Assembly: GCA_030592105.1 (NCBI GenBank) | Contig: JAUVKE010000072.1 | Span: 1 to 9,484 of the forward strand | Direction: 5' to 3' | From: Desulfobacteraceae bacterium | GTDB taxonomy: Bacteria > Desulfobacterota > Desulfobacteria > Desulfobacterales > BuS5 | Length of the DNA: 9,484 nt | In this document: positions 7,639-9,484 of the stretch, one piece after another | How the letters are laid out: every line of letters starts with the position of its first letter | Numbering within the stretch: the first letter of the stretch is position 1 | The notes under the pieces: generated by a model | The model's input: the letters and a program-made list of their open reading frames with translations, nothing else | What the model was told of the DNA's origin: nothing | Database searches by the model: none | Position numbers and translations under genes: made by a program

Positions 7639-7666
7639 ATTATACAATTGAAAGCTCGATTGTCAA
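7639..7666 (-). promoter_or_regulatory. Full-consensus sigma-70 promoter of dciA-trmN6
   Basis: On the minus strand TTGACA (7666-7661) and TATAAT (7644-7639) are both perfect hexamers separated by 16 nt. The -10 ends only 10 nt before the dciA ATG (7628), placing the transcription start about 2-5 nt before the codon. This supports the short dciA start and predicts a (near-)leaderless message. Confidence 0.72.
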
Positions 7667-7740
7667 TAAAAACGATTTGAAAAAATAAATTTGAAGGTTT
7701 TTGAAAATTTATAAAAAAGTTTGGTAAGGATATAGATTCT

Positions 7741-7951
7741 GCTCCATGAATAGGTATCAACCAGTTTTTTAAAATAAACTTACAATTGTTCCGTGGTCAA
7801 TTTGTCGGGACAGTAATCAAAATATTTACTGATTCGGCGGGCAGCCCGGGAATAGGGATTAATGGTTTTTGGGGCTTTACCCCTGAAACTTGAGCAATCT
7901 CAAATGGTGTTGATAGAGCTCGTTAAATCGATTTACTTCTGTTTTATTCAT
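7741..7951 (-). pseudogene. Decayed N-terminal fragment of a tyrosine recombinase
   Basis: The ATG at 7951-7949 follows a good AGGAG (7964-7960, 8-nt spacing). The first 24 codons read MNKTEVNRFNELYQHHLR, then LLKFQG and TAA. Shifting frame by one base at the GGGG run (7880-7883) continues the homology: KAPKTINPYSRAARRISKYF, DYCPDKLTTEQL. An in-frame TAA (7782-7780) follows, then VYFKKLVDTYSWS, after which similarity fades near 7741. This is the N-terminal SAM-like, core-binding domain of Xer/phage-type integrases. I recall the closest wording from recombinases paired with IS91-type transposases. The catalytic domain (R...HxxR...Y) is absent, so it is non-functional. It is divergent from the attC-like array, as an integron integrase would be, but its wording is not typical IntI. 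Stop and frameshift are seen directly; family placement is from motif memory. Confidence 0.68.
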
Positions 7952-8039
7952 GGTATATACTCCTTTTTAAAACTATCCGAAATTGGACAGATATAAAAAG
8001 TATACACTATTTTTAACTTTTCTGCTGCATAGTGGCTTC

Positions 8040-8109
8040 GTCTAACAAGGCAAATTAACTCGGATGCAAATTCCGCTGCGCTCCATTTGTACCGGTTATT
8101 TGAGACGTT
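8040..8109 (+). other. attC-like integron recombination site A
   Basis: GTCTAAC (8040-8046) fits the RYYYAAC core. Its outer bases CGTCT (8039-8043) pair with AGACG (8103-8107), and GTT at 8107-8109 is the probable crossover triplet, although the following bases are T rather than RRRY. The inner arms AACTCGGATGCAAA (8057-8070) and TTTGTACCGGTT (8086-8097) pair with single extrahelical bases, a hallmark of folded attC sites. The loop contains TCCGCTGCGCT (8072-8082), repeated in site B. The 3' core is degenerate, so the site may be old. Confidence 0.6.
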
Positions 8110-8133
8110 TTTTTTAAAAGGAATTCTGATATT

Positions 8134-8511
8134 ATGAAAAGTGCTTTTAAATACATACTCGCCTCGATTTTTGTAATAATTATTTCTCAACCCGTTTATT
8201 CGTCGGAATGGTACAAAGGTGGAACCCTACATCAATCTACGGTCAAAATATGGAGGCAATCATCTTCTATCAACAGACTTGCAACAGCAGGTGATTGGTT
8301 TGTATCCATCACTAAATCACATAACCCAAGTCTTAAAAGAAAAATGGATAATCTTTCTGCAAGTCAATATCTTGCTGCTCTAAAACAGTTTGCTGTTCAG
8401 CTTGAAAAATGTGTATCAGAGACAAGTTCTAGTCGTGGGCTTTTTAAACAGAATGACAAAATAGCGGAAGTTGCATCAATGTGCTACATATCTATGTATG
8501 GTGTTAAGTAA
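8134..8511 (+). CDS. Small secreted/periplasmic protein of unknown function, cassette-borne
   Basis: I cannot assign a function to this 125-residue protein. Residues 1-24 are a Sec signal peptide: Lys2 and Lys6, hydrophobic core YILASIFVIIIS, and probable cleavage after VYSS before EW. The mature part (about 101 residues) opens with EWYKGGTLHQSTVKIW, then INRLATAGDWFVSI (46-59), a pattern I recall from short exported hypothetical proteins. The C-terminal half is helical and has two cysteines (93 and 117) that could form a disulfide in the periplasm. AAGGA (8118-8122) is 11 nt upstream of the ATG, slightly long. It begins about 25 nt after the crossover triplet of site A and reads away from it, as cassette genes do. 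Transcription would have to come from an upstream promoter, as no strong promoter is visible in front. Confidence 0.75.
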   Translation: MKSAFKYILASIFVIIISQPVYSSEWYKGGTLHQSTVKIWRQSSSINRLATAGDWFVSITKSHNPSLKRKMDNLSASQYLAALKQFAVQLEKCVSETSSSRGLFKQNDKIAEVASMCYISMYGVK

Positions 8512-8568
8512 AATGATAGTGAAATGAATCATGTATCGGGAAGAATTTTACTTCCATAAAAATTGTTC

Positions 8569-8694
8569 GTGACTAATAAAAAAAATAACACAAGGTTTCA
8601 CTGGATTGCATGGGTCTCAGCCGCTTGGAAAAGTTTTGGTTTAACACGCTTTATTGCCACGAATAAGTTTGCTGGAAACCCCTGCAATCAGTGA
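8569..8694 (+). CDS. Possible 41-residue micro-ORF ending at attC-like site B
   Basis: A GTG-initiated frame of 41 codons plus TGA (8692-8694). The stop directly abuts ACTCAAC (8695-8701), the 5' core of the next attC-like site, which is the usual place for a cassette gene to end. The product is basic and aromatic, with HWIAWVSAAWKSFGL in the middle and TNKFAGNPCNQ at the end; it is not a family I recognise. No Shine-Dalgarno precedes the GTG, so it may be untranslated, or the tail of a lost cassette gene. Confidence 0.3.
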   Translation: MTNKKNNTRFHWIAWVSAAWKSFGLTRFIATNKFAGNPCNQ

Positions 8695-8765
8695 ACTCAA
8701 CGATAAATTGACCGTGAGCTCCGCTGCGCTACGCACATGGTCAATTTATCGTTGCTGTTGAGTTC
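8693..8765 (+). other. attC-like integron recombination site B
   Basis: GAACTCAAC (8693-8701, containing ACTCAAC = RYYYAAC) and GTTGAGTTC (8757-8765, containing GTTGAGT = GTTRRRY) are perfect 9-bp complements. Inside, CAACGATAAATTGACC (8698-8713) and its exact complement (8739-8754) give a perfect 16-bp stem. GTTGCT stays unpaired on the 3' side when the outer cores pair. The loop (8714-8738) contains TCCGCTGCGCT (8720-8730), identical to the loop of site A. About 73 bp is normal for attC. Orientation is taken from the neighbouring genes. Confidence 0.7.
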
Positions 8766-8767
8766 CA

Positions 8768-8821
8768 CTCCAACGGCCTTAATAAGTGCCGCTCACGCTC
8801 CACTTATCAAGGCCGTTGGAG
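8768..8821. repeat. Long hairpin C, attC-like
   Basis: CTCCAAC (8768-8774) and GTTGGAG (8815-8821) are complementary and near-match the attC cores, failing only the outer R/Y position. Together with the inner arms they form a stem of about 21 bp with one A-C mismatch, around the loop CCGCTCACGCTC (8789-8800). It could be a gene-less attC remnant or a simple cruciform element. Confidence 0.5.
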
Positions 8822-8893
8822 CCGACTGCGATTCTCAGCACTGATTGAAAAAAAACCGCCTTTTTCAGTCAGTGCCTGCGATTCTCGCGGCTC
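8819..8893. repeat. Nested hairpin D with internal direct repeat
   Basis: GAGCCG (8819-8824) pairs with CGGCTC (8888-8893). Inside, GCACTGATTGAAAAA (8838-8852) pairs with its complement at 8861-8875 (15 bp, one T-G wobble), with loop AAACCGCC. The 11-mer CTGCGATTCTC occurs twice (8826-8836 and 8876-8886), flanking the inner stem as internal-loop strands. The A8/T5 flanks resemble a terminator stem, but the stem is not GC-rich at its top. Confidence 0.5.
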
Positions 8894-8923
8894 AACAGCA
8901 ACGTTAGGTGCTTTGGAGAACTC

Positions 8924-9484
8924 ATGCTTACAGATAAGGTACTCGATTGGATAAAAAAGACTGGATTTCCGTTGGAAATGGAGGCAGCAGAAGCTTTTAG
9001 GTCAGCCGGATTCGAAGTGCGCCAATCATTTACTTATCCAGATCAACAGGAAAATAAAGGTCGCGAGATTGATGTATTAGCCCGTGATCCTGATTGTATT
9101 GGGGTTATAGATATCTCGTTCGTATTGGAGTGCAAATCTTCGTCAAAGCCTTGGGTTGTACTAACATCAGATCATGCATTAGCCAATTATAATCGTATTT
9201 TTGCATTTGCTATATCTTCCATAGCAGCAAAAGACGCTATGTCACAACAAGCCTTTGTTGATGGGCCAATAAATTGTCTCCATCAGCGACCAACCAGAGG
9301 TGGTTACGGATTTCGTCAGGCTCTCGGCAGCAAAGATGATAAGGCTTATGCCGCAGCTATCAGTGCTATTAAAGCATGTTCGGGCATTGTTAACGGGGGA
9401 ACGTCCACTCTCCCAAAATTGGAATTCGCGTTTCCAGTAGTAGTAGTTGATTCACCATTGTTTGAATGCTCAATTACTGATAAC
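8924..9484 (+). CDS. PD-(D/E)xK nuclease-like protein, partial (runs off right end)
   Basis: The frame is open from ATG 8924 through the window end: 187 codons, no stop. GGAG (8915-8918) lies 5 nt upstream and the attC-like core GTTAGGT ends at 8909, so the start and the cassette location agree. The N-terminus has a helix with Glu20 (FPLEMEAAEAFRSAGFEV) before GREIDVLA (46-53). FVLECKSSSKPW (66-77) follows. Asp50, Glu69 and Lys71 thus form the D-x18-E-x-K arrangement of the restriction-endonuclease-like fold, with an upstream Glu in helix A as in Mrr/NERD-type enzymes. Residues 80-187 are not recognised. Likely activity is metal-dependent DNA cleavage, perhaps in defence or DNA processing, but specificity, any partner domain beyond the edge, and the biological role cannot be read here. 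Confidence 0.75.
   Translation, partial: MLTDKVLDWIKKTGFPLEMEAAEAFRSAGFEVRQSFTYPDQQENKGREIDVLARDPDCIGVIDISFVLECKSSSKPWVVLTSDHALANYNRIFAFAISSIAAKDAMSQQAFVDGPINCLHQRPTRGGYGFRQALGSKDDKAYAAAISAIKACSGIVNGGTSTLPKLEFAFPVVVVDSPLFECSITDN

Larger units (their letters stand above)
8750..8909 (+). other. Compound cassette boundary: 13-bp closing repeat and GTTAGGT core
   Basis: CGTTGCTGTTGAG (8750-8762) and CTCAACAGCAACG (8891-8903) are perfect inverted complements enclosing hairpins C and D. The right copy overlaps GTTAGGT (8903-8909), an exact GTTRRRY integron core. A Shine-Dalgarno and ATG follow within 15 nt, exactly how a cassette begins. The left partner of GTTAGGT (ACCTAAC) is absent, so this looks like a chimeric or rearranged attC. 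Confidence 0.5.

Noticed and set aside
7629..7760. N-terminal extension of the DciA reading frame to an ATG at 7760
   Set aside because: It adds 44 residues unlike any DUF721 N-terminus, crosses the consensus promoter at 7639-7666 and overlaps the recombinase remnant in another frame.
7741..7951. Calling the recombinase remnant an IntI integron integrase
   Set aside because: Only the N-terminal domain survives and its wording is closer to Xer/IS91-associated recombinases than to IntI; the diagnostic IntI-specific region of the catalytic domain is absent.
7983..8011. Plus-strand promoter TTGGAC...TATACA feeding the cassettes
   Set aside because: Spacing to TATACA is 12 nt and the 16-17 nt spaced hexamers (CACTAT, ACTATT) are poor; not supported as a Pc-type promoter.
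7948..8190. Minus-strand 80-residue frame over the attC-like site A
   Set aside because: It is antisense to the secreted-protein start and the attC stem, has no ribosome binding site and no recognisable domain; it is best explained by the palindrome.
8838..8875. Rho-independent terminator in hairpin D
   Set aside because: The T-run lies inside the stem rather than after it, and the stem apex is A/T pairs; it fits the surrounding nested repeat better.

Overview
The window (9,484 bp, AT-rich, dense genes) looks like chromosomal DNA of a Desulfobacteraceae-type sulfate reducer (Desulfobacterota) with an integron cassette segment at its right end. The assignment is inferred from gene content: a DciA-type helicase-loader gene, a MOFRL-type glycerate 2-kinase, a heme-less fumarate-reductase-like flavoprotein, and an endonuclease Q-UvrD fusion. 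No rRNA, tRNA or CRISPR array was seen.

Left part (1-4981). After about 200 bp with no assignable gene comes a minus-strand pair. A 1,136-residue protein fuses an endonuclease Q-like PHP nuclease, including its zinc-knuckle segment, to a complete UvrD/Rep superfamily 1 helicase. It ends in QMKLFD, a good match to a sliding-clamp-binding peptide. Glycerate 2-kinase follows 24 nt downstream behind a perfect AAGGAGG ribosome binding site. The fusion reads as a one-polypeptide system for incising and unwinding DNA at deaminated bases.

Middle part (4982-7628). A 186-bp divergent intergenic region holds a palindromic MITE/REP-like element and a separate operator-like inverted repeat. It precedes a plus-strand FAD-dependent reductase. 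That gene converges, with a 4-bp overlap, on a minus-strand pair dciA-trmN6, which are translationally coupled by GTGA. dciA has a full-consensus TTGACA-N16-TATAAT promoter so close to its ATG that the mRNA should be almost leaderless.

Right part (7741-9484). A decayed N-terminal fragment of a tyrosine recombinase lies on the minus strand (one frameshift, one in-frame stop). Beyond it the DNA has integron cassette architecture on the plus strand: an attC-like site (about 8040-8109), a small secreted-protein gene, a 41-codon micro-ORF whose stop abuts a second attC-like site (8693-8765), and a block of nested hairpins ending in a GTTAGGT core. Immediately after that core comes a gene for a PD-(D/E)xK nuclease-like protein, cut by the window end. 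No functional integron integrase is visible, so this may be an integrase-less attC cluster or the edge of a larger integron.
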